Positions 28,151 to 37,281 of a DNA stretch of 64,000 bases are shown here, piece by piece. The notes beneath the pieces were generated by a model. The model searched no databases, had not been told where the DNA came from, and saw nothing but the letters and a program-made list of their open reading frames with translations. Source of the stretch: Burkholderiaceae bacterium (lineage in GTDB: Bacteria > Pseudomonadota > Gammaproteobacteria > Burkholderiales > Burkholderiaceae_C); assembly GCA_026125795.1 (NCBI GenBank), contig JAHCKM010000002.1:186001-250000 (forward strand), written 5' to 3'. Position 1 is the stretch's first letter. Every line of letters begins with the position of its first letter. A program made the position numbers and the translations under genes.

Positions 28151-29098
28151 CTAGGTGCCCAGCAGGATGTGCACCAGCAGCCCGATCACTGCCAGCAGGA
28201 ACGCGGTGGCCAGGAACTCCGGCACGCGGAAGATGCGCATCTTGGCGCTCAGCGTCTCCAGCCCCGCCAGGGCGGCACCGCCGATGGCGAGCTTGAGCAG
28301 CAGCGTGGGCAGCGCGAGCAGCATCTCCAGCGGCGCATGCGCCTCGGCCACGCCCCACGGAAAGAACAGCGCCAGGCCGGCGCACGAGTAGGCAAACAGC
28401 TTCAGGCTCGCCGCCCATTCGATCAGCGCCAGGTGCCGGCCCGAGTATTCGAGGATCAGCGCCTCGTGGATCATCGTCAGCTCCAGGTGCGTGGCCGGGT
28501 TGTCCACCGGCACGCGCGCGTTCTCGGCCAGCGAGACGATCGTGAAGGCCACGCCGGCGAACGCCAGGCTCGGGTAGATCGCCAGCTCGCGGTGCGCCAG
28601 CGTTTCGACGATGGTGGCCAGCGAGGTCGATTGCGAGATCAGCGACGCACAGAACAGCACCATCAGCAGCGCCGGCTCGGCCAGGAAGCCGATCAGCATC
28701 TCGCGCCGCGCGCCCAGCGTGCCGAACGAGGTGCCGATGTCCATCGCCGCCAGCGAGATGAACACGCGCGCCAGCGCGAACAGCCCCACCAGGGCGATCG
28801 CGTCGGCCGCCAGCGACAGCGGCAGGTCGGTGGACAGCGTGGGGATGATCGAGCAGGCCAGCGCCATGCAGCCGAACACGATGTACGGCGTGGCGCGGAA
28901 CAGCGGCGAGGCGTGCTCGGCCACCACCGATTCCTTGTTGAACAGCTTGTGCAGCAGGTGGTACGGCTGCAGCAGCGGCGGCGCCGATTTGTTCTGCAGC
29001 CAGGCGCGGCACTGGTTGACCCAGCCGGTGAGCAGCGGTGCCAGCGCGAGCGCGAGCACGATCTCGAGCAGCTGCGACAGCACGCCAGTCCAGGTCAT
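28151..29098 (-). CDS. HyfC/HycD-like membrane subunit (NuoH family)
   Basis: This 315-residue protein has eight hydrophobic segments. Family signatures are LLQPYHLLHKLFNKESV, TSFGTLGARREMLIG and SLAENARVPVDNPATHLELT, then MIHEALILEYSG. NuoH-type subunits link the peripheral arm to the membrane arm. The start overlaps the hyfB-like stop by 4 nt. Confidence 0.9.
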   Translation of the reverse strand: MTWTGVLSQLLEIVLALALAPLLTGWVNQCRAWLQNKSAPPLLQPYHLLHKLFNKESVVAEHASPLFRATPYIVFGCMALACSIIPTLSTDLPLSLAADAIALVGLFALARVFISLAAMDIGTSFGTLGARREMLIGFLAEPALLMVLFCASLISQSTSLATIVETLAHRELAIYPSLAFAGVAFTIVSLAENARVPVDNPATHLELTMIHEALILEYSGRHLALIEWAASLKLFAYSCAGLALFFPWGVAEAHAPLEMLLALPTLLLKLAIGGAALAGLETLSAKMRIFRVPEFLATAFLLAVIGLLVHILLGT

Positions 29099-31119
29099 TG
29101 CCGCACCACCAGCAGCAACGCGATCAGCGTGACGAAGCTGAACAACAGGTACACCGCGATGCGGCCCTGCTGCAGCAGCCCCACCAGCCGCGCCACGCGG
29201 AACACCGCATCGACGATCGGCCAGTACAGCGCGCGCCAGAAGTGGTCTTCGACCGTCACCTTGTAGCGCGGCTGCGTGTCAAACGGCGACGGCAGGTGGC
29301 GCTGCATGTGGAAGAACGGCTCGAAGATCTGGCGGATCGGCTGGCCGAAGCCTTCGGCGGTGTCCTGCATGCGCGCGGTCTGCCAGGGGAAGCCGCAGTC
29401 CCACGGCGCGGCGCGGCGGATGCGGCCGTGGTAGAGCTTGCGCACCAGCAGAAACGCGAGCCCGAAGCTCGCCGCCACGCCGACCAGGAAGATCACCGGC
29501 CCGTAGCTCGCGCGCTCGATCGTGGTGGGCACCAGCAGCCAGCCGTGCTGCGCCACCGTGGCGCCGATGCCGTCGCCCACCAGCGTCTGCGTGACCGGAT
29601 CGACGAGTTGGATGAACGGCATCGGCAGCAGGCCGAGCAGCACGCTGCAGCCGAGCAGCCAGGCCATGCCGGCGCGCTGCCACGCATTGGCGTCGTGCGC
29701 CTGCGCCAGCCGCGGCTCGCGCGGGCGGCCGAGGAAGATGACGCCGAAGAACTTGACCATCGTGTAGCCGGCCAGCGCCGCCACCAGCGCGATCAACGCC
29801 GCGGCCACCGGGATCAGCATGTTGAGAAACGAATCGGGCAGGCCCGGCGTGAACAGGAAGCTCTGCAGCAACAGCCACTCGGCGACGAAGCCGCTCGACG
29901 GCGGCAGGCCGGCGCTGGACAGCACGCCGGCCAGCGCGGCCCACGCCACCCACGGCATCGCGCGCATCAGGCCGCCGAGCTTGCCGAGGTTGCGCTCGCC
30001 GGTGGCGTGCAGGACCGAGCCGGTGCAGAGGAACAGCAGGCTCTTGAAGAGCGCGTGGCTCGCCACGTGCACCAGCGTGGCGGTGAGCGCCAGCGCGGCC
30101 AGCGTGCGCATCGAGTAGGCGGCAAACACCACGGTCAAGCCGATGCCGGCCGCGAGCAGGCCGATGTTCTCGATCGACGAGTACGCCAGCAGCCGCTTCA
30201 TGTCGCTCTGCACGGCGGCGAACACCACGCCGAACAGCGCGGTGGCCAGCCCGATCGCGAGCAGCACCACGCCCCACCACCAGATCGGCGTGTGCAGCAG
30301 ATCGAGCAGCACGCGCAGCAGGCCGTAGATGGCGGTCTTGAGCATCACCGCGCTCATCAGCGCCGACACCGGCGACGGCGCCGCCGGGTGCGCCTCGGGC
30401 AGCCAGATGTGCAGCGGCAGCAGCCCGGCCTTGGCGCCAAAGCCGAAGAGGGCGAGCGCAAACGCCACCGAGGCCCAGAACGGCGACAGCGACTGCGCGC
30501 GCATGTTGGCGAAGCTGTAGTCGCCGGTGTTGGCCTGCAGCACGCCAAAGCACATCAGGATGCCGATCGCGCCGACATGCGCCACCAGCAGGTACAGATA
30601 GCCGGCGTGCCGGATCTCGGCCACGCGGTGGTTGGAGGTGACGAGGAAGAACGACGACAGCGCCATCGTCTCCCACATCACCATGAAGGCATAGGCATCG
30701 TCGGCCAGCACCACGCCGGCCATGCTGGCCAGGAACACGTGGTACTGCAGGCACATCAGGCCCGGCGGCGTGCCCTCGCCGTGGCGAAAGTAGCCGGCCG
30801 CGAACGCCGACACGCCGGCCGCGGTGGCGCCGATCACCATGAGGAAGAACGCCGAGAGCGCATCGAGCCGCAGGTGAAACGGCAGCGTCGGCAGGCCGAC
30901 GGCCAGCACCGCCACCTGCGGCGGCGCGAACAGCGCGGCCGCGGCCACGCCGGCCAGCAGCAACCCCACCACGCCGCCCAGCGGAAACAGCGCGTGCGAA
31001 ACCAGCTCGAAGCGGCGCAGCGCCCAGATGCCCGCGGCGCCGATCAGCAGCCAGGCGAGCAGCAGCACCAGGGCCCAGTCGAGCAGCAGCCACTGCGTGA
31101 TGTCAGTCTGGATGCCCAT
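29095..31119 (-). CDS. HyfB-like antiporter-type membrane subunit
   Basis: The 674-residue polytopic protein of the NuoL/MrpA family has about 16 hydrophobic segments. Recognisable parts are ETMALSSFFLVTSNHR, GFGAKAGLLPLHIWLPEAHP with the conserved Lys and Pro, MKRLLAYSSIENIGL, and the HyfB-like C-terminus with WDCGFPWQTARMQDTAEGF. The start is the ATG at 31119 (MGIQTDITQWLLLDW); upstream open frame is Arg/Pro-rich and unlike HyfB. First structural gene of the Ehr complex, 37 nt after the RHH gene. Confidence 0.9.
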   Translation of the reverse strand: MGIQTDITQWLLLDWALVLLLAWLLIGAAGIWALRRFELVSHALFPLGGVVGLLLAGVAAAALFAPPQVAVLAVGLPTLPFHLRLDALSAFFLMVIGATAAGVSAFAAGYFRHGEGTPPGLMCLQYHVFLASMAGVVLADDAYAFMVMWETMALSSFFLVTSNHRVAEIRHAGYLYLLVAHVGAIGILMCFGVLQANTGDYSFANMRAQSLSPFWASVAFALALFGFGAKAGLLPLHIWLPEAHPAAPSPVSALMSAVMLKTAIYGLLRVLLDLLHTPIWWWGVVLLAIGLATALFGVVFAAVQSDMKRLLAYSSIENIGLLAAGIGLTVVFAAYSMRTLAALALTATLVHVASHALFKSLLFLCTGSVLHATGERNLGKLGGLMRAMPWVAWAALAGVLSSAGLPPSSGFVAEWLLLQSFLFTPGLPDSFLNMLIPVAAALIALVAALAGYTMVKFFGVIFLGRPREPRLAQAHDANAWQRAGMAWLLGCSVLLGLLPMPFIQLVDPVTQTLVGDGIGATVAQHGWLLVPTTIERASYGPVIFLVGVAASFGLAFLLVRKLYHGRIRRAAPWDCGFPWQTARMQDTAEGFGQPIRQIFEPFFHMQRHLPSPFDTQPRYKVTVEDHFWRALYWPIVDAVFRVARLVGLLQQGRIAVYLLFSFVTLIALLLVVRQ

Positions 31120-31156
31120 GCGATGGACCGGTGTGCCGCGCGGGCGCCCGCGCGGG

Positions 31157-31396
31157 TCAGGCCTTGGATCGTCGCGCGGACTTGCCGCCGCTGCGGCCGG
31201 GCCGCGCCCCGGCACGCGGCGCCGTCGCCGGCGTGCCGCTGGGCACGTAGCTCACGCCGTGCTGCGCCAGATAGTCGCGGATCAGTTGGCGCACCACCTG
31301 CGACGGCGTCAGATCCTGCTGGGCGCACAGGCGCTCGAAGGCGGCCTTCTTGTTGGGATCGACCAGCAGGGTCAGCCTGGCAGTCTTCAGCTCCAT
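31157..31396 (-). CDS. Small ribbon-helix-helix-type protein
   Basis: The 79-residue protein starts at the ATG at 31396. Its first ~50 residues (MELKTARLTLLVDPNKKAAF, then ERLCAQQDLTPSQVVRQLIR) fit the beta-alpha-alpha layout of RHH DNA-binding proteins. The last ~25 residues are Gly/Ser/Arg/Lys-rich (GRSGGKSARRSKA) and may contact nucleic acid. It lies directly upstream of the Ehr genes on the same strand, so it could regulate them. That role is an inference from position only. Confidence 0.68.
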   Translation of the reverse strand: MELKTARLTLLVDPNKKAAFERLCAQQDLTPSQVVRQLIRDYLAQHGVSYVPSGTPATAPRAGARPGRSGGKSARRSKA

Positions 31397-31449
31397 GGGC
31401 CCTCGGCATGCGAATGAGATGACGATTGGATGCACATCGTACAGCAGCG

Positions 31450-32220
31450 TCATGCGCCCCGGTCCGGGCCGCGCGCGCTGCTGCGCAATGCACTTTCGAT
31501 GCGCGCGAACGCCGCCTTCAGCTGCTCGGCGGCCGCCGGTGCCAGCCCGCGCGGGCGCGCCACACCACCCGCCGGCGCCTGCAGCGCACGGCCCTTGCGC
31601 GCGAAGACGATGCTGTTCTGCGGCTCGCCGTTGTCCACCACCAGCTGCGCGCCGTCGCAGCTGCGTGCGATGCGCTCGACGTGCACCTCATACAGCGGGT
31701 GATCGTGGTGCAGGTTGACCACCAGGATGCCGCCCGGCAGCAGCGCGTCGAAGCAGTCGTGATAGAAGCGCTGCGACGACAGGCGCGCGGGCAGGCCGTC
31801 GATGTCAAAGCCGTCGACCAGCAGCACGTCGAAGCGGCTCGGCGGGTAACGCACGAAGTAGGCGCCGTCGGCGTGCACGATGCAAAAGCGTGCGTCGTCC
31901 TTCGGCACGTGGAACTCGTGGCGCAGCGCGATCACGTGCGGGTTGATCTCGACGACGCGGATCTCGGCGCGCGGCAGGTGGCGATGGCAGAACTTGGCCA
32001 ACGACCCGCCGCCCAGCCCGATCATCGCGATGCGCGCCGGCTCGGGCTCGAACAGCAGGAAGCCCATCATCGTGCGCGTGTATTCCAGATCGAGCGCGCA
32101 AGGGTCCTGCAATTGCATCCGGCTCTGGATCTCGCCGTACGCGAAGTGCAATGCCTTCGCGCTCAGGGTCTCATGGACGAACGGCTTGGCGAACGCCGTG
32201 GATTCGGGGTTGTCTGGCAT
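31450..32220 (-). CDS. Spermidine synthase-like (SpeE-fold) methyltransferase-family protein
   Basis: The 256-residue protein has a SpeE-type Rossmann core: IAMIGLGGGSLAKFCHRHLP, IRVVEINPHVIALRHEF, DARFCIVHADGAYFVRYPP and FDVLLVDGFDIDG. These correspond to the GGG loop, the acidic residue that binds the nucleoside, and the DG motif. Whether it makes polyamines is unclear; many such homologues without a SpeD partner are unassigned. ATG 32220 gives the usual N-terminus (MPDNPES); an in-frame GTG at 32253 is possible. It is 53 nt upstream of the RHH gene. Confidence 0.8.
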   Translation of the reverse strand: MPDNPESTAFAKPFVHETLSAKALHFAYGEIQSRMQLQDPCALDLEYTRTMMGFLLFEPEPARIAMIGLGGGSLAKFCHRHLPRAEIRVVEINPHVIALRHEFHVPKDDARFCIVHADGAYFVRYPPSRFDVLLVDGFDIDGLPARLSSQRFYHDCFDALLPGGILVVNLHHDHPLYEVHVERIARSCDGAQLVVDNGEPQNSIVFARKGRALQAPAGGVARPRGLAPAAAEQLKAAFARIESALRSSARGPDRGA

Positions 32221-32319
32221 CACGGGGCGGCCGGGGCCGCGGCTTTGAGACACATGGTGTGACTAGCACATGTTAATGTAATGCGCATGCAAGCCGCGCG
32301 TTCGCGGCCCTTCCCGTAT

Positions 32320-32385
32320 GCCGCGCGTGCGCAACTGCCGGCTTGCCGCGCGTGCGCAACCTGCCGGCTTGCCGCGCCTGCAAGC
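32320..32385. repeat. Short tandem repeat, about 2.5 copies of a 25-26-bp unit
   Basis: Two nearly identical units (GCCGCGCGTGCGCAAC followed by one or no C and TGCCGGCTT) occupy 32320-32344 and 32345-32370. A partial third copy (GCCGCGCCTGCAAGC) follows from 32371. They lie in the gap between the spermidine-synthase-like gene and the end of the oxidoreductase gene. Confidence 0.8.
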
Positions 32386-32400
32386 TGAGGCGCGGTTCCT

Positions 32401-33342
32401 TCAGCGGTGGCGCCGCGCGATGTCGGCGCCGATCATCTCGGCCAGCTCAAGCGACGCCAGTGCATCGGCACCCGACACCGCACACGGCTTGTCGTTGACG
32501 ATCGCGTCGATGAAGGCCCGGGTCTCGGCGAGCAGGTTGTCGCCCTTGTCGAGCATCCAGGCCTCCTCGCGCAGCGGCGAATTGCCTTCGCGCAGCTCGG
32601 CGCGTTTGGTCACGCGCCGCAGCTCGCCGCTGGCGAAGTCGATCGACAGGTACTGGTTCGACTGGAACACGCGAAAGCGCTGCTGCGGCGTGGTCGAGAC
32701 GCGCGACGCGGTCACGTTGGCGATGGCGCCGTTGCCGAACTCGATGCGCGCGTTGGCGATGTCGACGTCGTCGGTCAGCACCGGGATGCCGACGGCCGAG
32801 ACACCGACCGGCTTGCTGCCCATCAGCATCAGGATGAGGTCGAGGTCGTGGATCATCACGTCGAGCACCACGTTGACGTCGGCGCCGCGGCCTTTGAACG
32901 GCGCCAGGCGGTGGCATTCGATGAAACGCACCGCCGTCATCGTCTCGCGCGCCGCACGCAGCGCGGGGTTGAAGCGCTCCACATGGCCCACCTGCAGCTT
33001 CAGGCCGTGCTCGGCGGCGAGCTGCGTCAGCAAGGCCGCCTCGGCGCTGGTGCGCGTGAGCGGCTTCTCCACCAGCACGTGCACGCCATGTTCGAGGAAC
33101 AGCCGCGCCAGCGCGAAGTGCTCGGCCGTCGTCGCGGCGATCGTCACGGCATCGACCAGCCCGAGCAGCTCGCGCGCGTCCTGGACCGCGTGCGTACCCA
33201 CCTCGGTGGCCACGCTGCGGCTGCGCTGCAGGTCGCGGTCGCACACGGCGACCAGCTCGATGCCGTCGATCGCCCGGTGTTTCTGCGCGTGAAACCGCCC
33301 GACGTATCCGACACCGACGACCGCCGTGCGCAGCTTCTTCAC
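32401..33342 (-). CDS. Gfo/Idh/MocA-family oxidoreductase
   Basis: The 313-residue protein has an N-terminal Rossmann fold (LRTAVVGVGYVGRFHAQKH), the conserved VEKPLTR motif, and the middle KLQVGHVERFNPA segment seen in nucleotide-sugar dehydrogenases of this family. It starts with GTG at 33342 and overlaps the lpxA-like stop by 4 nt, so it is coupled to it. GnnA, which oxidises UDP-GlcNAc at C3 for amide-linked lipid A, is a member of this family found beside lpxA in some bacteria. The position suggests a related sugar-nucleotide role here, but no GnnB aminotransferase is seen. Confidence 0.85.
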   Translation of the reverse strand: MKKLRTAVVGVGYVGRFHAQKHRAIDGIELVAVCDRDLQRSRSVATEVGTHAVQDARELLGLVDAVTIAATTAEHFALARLFLEHGVHVLVEKPLTRTSAEAALLTQLAAEHGLKLQVGHVERFNPALRAARETMTAVRFIECHRLAPFKGRGADVNVVLDVMIHDLDLILMLMGSKPVGVSAVGIPVLTDDVDIANARIEFGNGAIANVTASRVSTTPQQRFRVFQSNQYLSIDFASGELRRVTKRAELREGNSPLREEAWMLDKGDNLLAETRAFIDAIVNDKPCAVSGADALASLELAEMIGADIARRHR

Positions 33343-34160
33343 TGGCGTGCGATCCCGCGCTTGGAGTTGCCGATGAACGAGAGCAGGTGATCGATCTGCG
33401 CGCTCGGCGCGCAGTCGGCGGCGATGCGCGCCGCGACCTGCTCGATCGACAGCGCCCGGTCCAGCAGGTGGCGCAGTGCGTTGTGGATGTTGCGGCGCTC
33501 GGCCGCATCGAAGCCGGCGCGCGTCAGCCCCACGCGGTTGACCGCGCGCGGCGCCGCCCAATGCCCTTGGGCGATCGCGAACGGCACGATGTCCTTGTTG
33601 GCGAACGCGCCGGCCACCAGGAACGAATAGGCGCCGAGGCGGACGAACTGCGTCACGCCGGTGAGACCGCTGACGAGCGCATGGTGCTCCACAGTCACGT
33701 GGCCGGCGAGCTGCGCGCCGTTGACGATGACCACGTGGTCGGCGATCTCGCAATCGTGGCCGACGTGCGCGTAGGCCATGATGAAGTTGTGATCGCCCAC
33801 GCGCGTGGTGCCGCCTTTCGAGCTGCCCAGGTTGATGCTGGCGTACTCGCCGATGCGGTTGTGCGAGCCGATCGTGAGCGCGGTGTACGCGCCGCCTTCG
33901 TAGCCCAGGTCCTGCGGCGGCCCGCCGAGCACCGCGCCGTGCTGGATGTGGTTGTGCGCGCCGATCCTGACGCGCCCGTAGCGGCTGCCGATGCGGGCGC
34001 CCGATTCCACCACGGTGCCGGGGCCGATCTCCACGTCGCCCGCGATCACGCAATACGGGCCGATCTCCGCATCGTCGGAGATCCGTGCGCCGTCGCTCAA
34101 GATCACGCTCGGGTGGATGCTCAACGGGCCCCCGCGGTCTTTCGCATTGGACGAAGGCAC
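33339..34160 (-). CDS. lpxA: LpxA-family UDP-GlcNAc O-acyltransferase (probable second copy)
   Basis: The 273-residue left-handed beta-helix protein consists of hexapeptide repeats (IGPYCVIAGDVEIGPGTVVE and on). It has the catalytic His region IMAYAHVGHDCEI, the AIAQGHWAAPRAVNRVGLTR substrate segment and a C-terminal helical domain, as in LpxA. The usual beta-proteobacterial lpxA lies in an lpxD-fabZ-lpxA-lpxB cluster. This one is instead with a Kdo hydroxylase and a Gfo/Idh/MocA gene, so it is probably a paralogue with its own acceptor or chain length. ATG 34160 adds about a dozen residues before the usual IHPSVILS start. Confidence 0.87.
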   Translation of the reverse strand: MPSSNAKDRGGPLSIHPSVILSDGARISDDAEIGPYCVIAGDVEIGPGTVVESGARIGSRYGRVRIGAHNHIQHGAVLGGPPQDLGYEGGAYTALTIGSHNRIGEYASINLGSSKGGTTRVGDHNFIMAYAHVGHDCEIADHVVIVNGAQLAGHVTVEHHALVSGLTGVTQFVRLGAYSFLVAGAFANKDIVPFAIAQGHWAAPRAVNRVGLTRAGFDAAERRNIHNALRHLLDRALSIEQVAARIAADCAPSAQIDHLLSFIGNSKRGIARQ

Positions 34161-34196
34161 ATTCTAGGGCGCGGGTTCGCGCCCCCGGCGCCCGGG

Positions 34197-35072
34197 CTAC
34201 AGCAGCGGGCGCCCCAGCAGCTTTTGCAGCACGGCCACCGGCGCGCTCGCCGGGTTCTTCAGGGCCGACGGCTCCAGGTAGAACGTCTGCTCGATCAGGA
34301 ACTGGCCACCCATGGCCGCATGCAACACCTGGTCGCTGTACACCACCCAGGTGGTGCCGGGGGCGAGGTCGATCCTGCGTTGCGGCGCGTCGCGCTGGTA
34401 GGCCGCGTCGGCCTTGACGCGATCGTGCAGCTGCAGCATGTAGTGGTCGTAGGCGCTGCGCCGGGACTTGGTGACGCGCAAGGCGTGCAGCAGAGCCGGC
34501 GATCCGGGCAGCGGCCGGCTTATGGCGGGCAGGTAGCGGGCCGCGAAGGTCTCGAACGGCTCGCCCACGCGCCAGCGCCGCGGCTCGCCGCGCGGATGCA
34601 GGTTGTGAAACACGCGCAGCAGGCGCCGCCCATGGATGGGATTGGAGGGGAACGCGTCCACGTGCAAACGGGTGTCGTCCTTGCGCCAGCTCGTCACGCG
34701 GCCCTCGATCGGCATCGGCCGGTACGAGGTGTTGCCGCACTGGAGATGGCCCCTGTAGTGCGGGAACAGCCGCTCGACCAGGGCCATGGACTGCGCGCGG
34801 TAACGCCGCATCAACGCGCGCGTGGCGTCGATGTGCGCCGGGTTGGCGCCGCGCACGTCGTCGCTGCTGCCGCGCAGGCTCACGTTCTTGGCCTTTCCGT
34901 CGGCCACACCCGGGTCGAGCAGCTGGTGTTCGTCCGGGCTCAACTCGAAACGCAATTGGGGCAGGACCAACACGCCGCCGTCTTCGATCACCGACTCGAC
35001 ATCGTGGGTGGGCGCGCCGTCGCCGCTGGCGTCCCAGGCGGTGTCCGGCACCACCTGCACGATGTCGCGCAT
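34197..35072 (-). CDS. kdoO: Kdo hydroxylase family protein (Fe(II)/2-oxoglutarate type)
   Basis: The 291-residue protein resembles KdoO, which hydroxylates Kdo at C3 in the lipopolysaccharide inner core to form Ko in Burkholderia and Yersinia. The iron-binding HxD motif is in RLHVDAFPSNPIHGRRLLR. The family N-terminus (LPQLRFELSPDEHQLLDP) and the late segment HAAMGGQFLIEQTFYLEP are present. Its start shares one base with the metG stop (TGATG). With the lpxA-like and oxidoreductase genes downstream it forms a lipid A/core modification group. Activity is inferred from family. Confidence 0.87.
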   Translation of the reverse strand: MRDIVQVVPDTAWDASGDGAPTHDVESVIEDGGVLVLPQLRFELSPDEHQLLDPGVADGKAKNVSLRGSSDDVRGANPAHIDATRALMRRYRAQSMALVERLFPHYRGHLQCGNTSYRPMPIEGRVTSWRKDDTRLHVDAFPSNPIHGRRLLRVFHNLHPRGEPRRWRVGEPFETFAARYLPAISRPLPGSPALLHALRVTKSRRSAYDHYMLQLHDRVKADAAYQRDAPQRRIDLAPGTTWVVYSDQVLHAAMGGQFLIEQTFYLEPSALKNPASAPVAVLQKLLGRPLL

Positions 35073-37120
35073 CAGCGCACCCGCAAGCCCGGCGTGGCGC
35101 CCGGCCAGGGCTCGAGCACGTAGAGGCCGGGATGCTGTTTCTCGTCGGCGTGGCTGGCCGCGAGCACCATGCCCTCGGAGACGCCGAACTTCATGTTGCG
35201 CGGCGCCAGATTGGCCACCACGACGGTGAACTTGCCGGTGAGTTGCTCCGGCGTGTAGGCGCTCTTGATGCCGGAGAACACCGTGCGATGCCGTCCTTCG
35301 CCGACATCGAGCGTCAGCTTGAGCAGCTTGCTACTCCCGGGCACGGCCTCGGCCACCACGATCTGCGCGATGCGCAGGTCGACCTTGGCGAAGTCGTCGA
35401 TGCCGATCTGCGGCGCGAGCGCCTCGCCGCCGGGAGCCGCTGCCGGCGTGGCCGGGGCCGCGGGCGCCTCGAACAACGCCTCGAGCTTGTCGGGGTCCAC
35501 GCGCTGCATCAGGTGCTGGTAGGCGCCGATGCGGTGACTGCCGAGCGCACGCTGTGCGTCGGCAAAGTCGAGCGGGCCGACGTTGAGAAACGCCTCGACC
35601 CTGGCCGCCAGCGCCGGCAGGATCGGCTTGAGGTAGATCGTCAGCACGCGGAACGCCTCGATGCAGACGGTGCACACGTCGTGCAGCGCATCGCGCCGGT
35701 CGTCGCGCTTGGCCAGCTCCCACGGCTTGTGCTGGTCCACGTATTCGTTCACGCGGTCGGCCAGCAGCATGATCTCGCGCACCGCCTTGCCGAACTCGCG
35801 CTCGTCGTAGAGCTGCTGCACGGTGGCGCCGTGCGCACGCAGGCCGTCGAGCAGCGCACGGCCCTCGACGCCGACGTCGGCCGCGAGGCGGCCGTCGAAG
35901 CGCTTGGTCAGGAAGCCGGCGGCGCGGCTGGCGATGTTGATGTACTTGCCCACCAGGTCGGCGTTGACGCGCGCGACGAAGTCCTCGGGGTTGAAATCGA
36001 TGTCTTCGACGCGTGCGTTCAGCTTGGCGGCGATGTAGTAGCGCAGCCACTGCGCGTCGAGACCGAGCTCGAGGTAGCGCAGCGGGCTGATCCCGGTGCC
36101 GCGGCTCTTGCTCATCTTGTCGCCGCCCACGGTGATGAAGCCGTGCACGTAGACGTTGTCGGGCACCTTGCGGCCCGAGAAGTGCAGCATCGCCGGCCAG
36201 AACAGCGTGTGGAAGGTGACGATGTCCTTGCCGATGAAATGCACCTGGCGCAATTGCGGATCGGCCAGGTAGGCCTCAAAGTCCTCGCCGCGCTTGTGAA
36301 ACAGGTTCTTCAGCGACGCGAGGTAACCCACTGGCGCGTCGAGCCACACGTAGAAGTACTTGCCCGGTGCGTCCGGGATCTCGATGCCGAAGTACGGCGC
36401 ATCGCGGCTGATGTCCCAGTCGCCGAGGCGGATCACGCCGTGCTCGTCGAGCGCGAACCACTCGCGCACCTTGTTGGCCACCTCGGGCTGCAGCTTGCCG
36501 TCCTGCGTCCAGTTCTGCAGGTATTCGACGCAGCGCGGATCCGACAGACGGAAGAAGTAGTGCTCGCTCGTGCGCAGCTCGGGCCTGGCGCCGGACAGCG
36601 CCGAGTACGGGTGCTTCAGGTCGGTGGGCAGGTACACGGCGCCGCAGTTCTCGCAGTTGTCGCCGTACTGGTCTTTGGTGCCGCAGTTGGGGCACTCGCC
36701 CTTGATGTAGCGGTCGGGCAGGAACATGCCCTTCACCGGATCGAAGAACTGCTCGATCGTGCGCACGTCGATCAGCTCGTTCTTGCGCAACGCCAGGTAG
36801 ATCTCGCGCGCCAGCTGGTGGTTCTCGGGCGCGTCGGTGCTGTGCCAGTTGTCGAACCCGATGTGAAAGCCGTCGAGGTATTGCTTGCGGCCGGCGGCGA
36901 TCTCGGCCACGAAGGCCTGCGGCGTCTTGCCGGCGCGCTCGGCCGCGATCATGATCGGCGCGCCGTGCGCATCGTCGGCGCACACGAAGTTCACCTGAGC
37001 GCCGCGCATGCGCTGGAAGCGCACCCAGATGTCGGCCTGGATGTATTCCATCATGTGGCCGATGTGGAACCCTGCGTTGGCGTAGGGCAGGGCGGTGGTG
37101 ACGAACAGCTTCTGGGTCAT
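35072..37120 (-). CDS. metG: Methionyl-tRNA synthetase
   Basis: The 682-residue class I synthetase charges tRNA-Met. Motifs seen: HIGH ([15 protein letters not shown]), a zinc knuckle ([17 protein letters not shown]), and KMSKS ([19 protein letters not shown]). An anticodon-binding helical domain follows, then a C-terminal EMAP/tRNA-binding domain from about residue 575 ([20 protein letters not shown]). The length matches the dimeric E. coli type. ATG at 37120. Confidence 0.97.
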   Translation of the reverse strand: MTQKLFVTTALPYANAGFHIGHMMEYIQADIWVRFQRMRGAQVNFVCADDAHGAPIMIAAERAGKTPQAFVAEIAAGRKQYLDGFHIGFDNWHSTDAPENHQLAREIYLALRKNELIDVRTIEQFFDPVKGMFLPDRYIKGECPNCGTKDQYGDNCENCGAVYLPTDLKHPYSALSGARPELRTSEHYFFRLSDPRCVEYLQNWTQDGKLQPEVANKVREWFALDEHGVIRLGDWDISRDAPYFGIEIPDAPGKYFYVWLDAPVGYLASLKNLFHKRGEDFEAYLADPQLRQVHFIGKDIVTFHTLFWPAMLHFSGRKVPDNVYVHGFITVGGDKMSKSRGTGISPLRYLELGLDAQWLRYYIAAKLNARVEDIDFNPEDFVARVNADLVGKYINIASRAAGFLTKRFDGRLAADVGVEGRALLDGLRAHGATVQQLYDEREFGKAVREIMLLADRVNEYVDQHKPWELAKRDDRRDALHDVCTVCIEAFRVLTIYLKPILPALAARVEAFLNVGPLDFADAQRALGSHRIGAYQHLMQRVDPDKLEALFEAPAAPATPAAAPGGEALAPQIGIDDFAKVDLRIAQIVVAEAVPGSSKLLKLTLDVGEGRHRTVFSGIKSAYTPEQLTGKFTVVVANLAPRNMKFGVSEGMVLAASHADEKQHPGLYVLEPWPGATPGLRVR

Positions 37121-37281
37121 GGGCTCACCGACGAAGCGCGCATTCTAGGCGGCGGCCTCTCGCGGCACCGGGTGCCGCCTAAAATCACCGCCCCGGTCGC
37201 CGCCTCCGGTCCTCCAGGTGGCCATGTCGAGGACAACCATGTTCAAAAACCTCATGCGCCGCGGCGCTGCTGCCCGCGGCA

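Noticed and set aside
32251-32280. Imperfect dyad and AT-rich stretch upstream of the spermidine-synthase-like gene
   Set aside because: It could be a promoter or operator, but the symmetry is poor and the -10/-35 spacing is not convincing.
33343-34740. In-frame upstream extension of the Gfo/Idh/MocA gene to 34740
   Set aside because: The extra 466 codons lie on the same strand over the lpxA-like and kdoO genes in another frame. The real start is GTG 33342.
37180-37185. TAAAAT as a -10 element between metG and the BMP gene
   Set aside because: No supportable -35 partner at a suitable distance.
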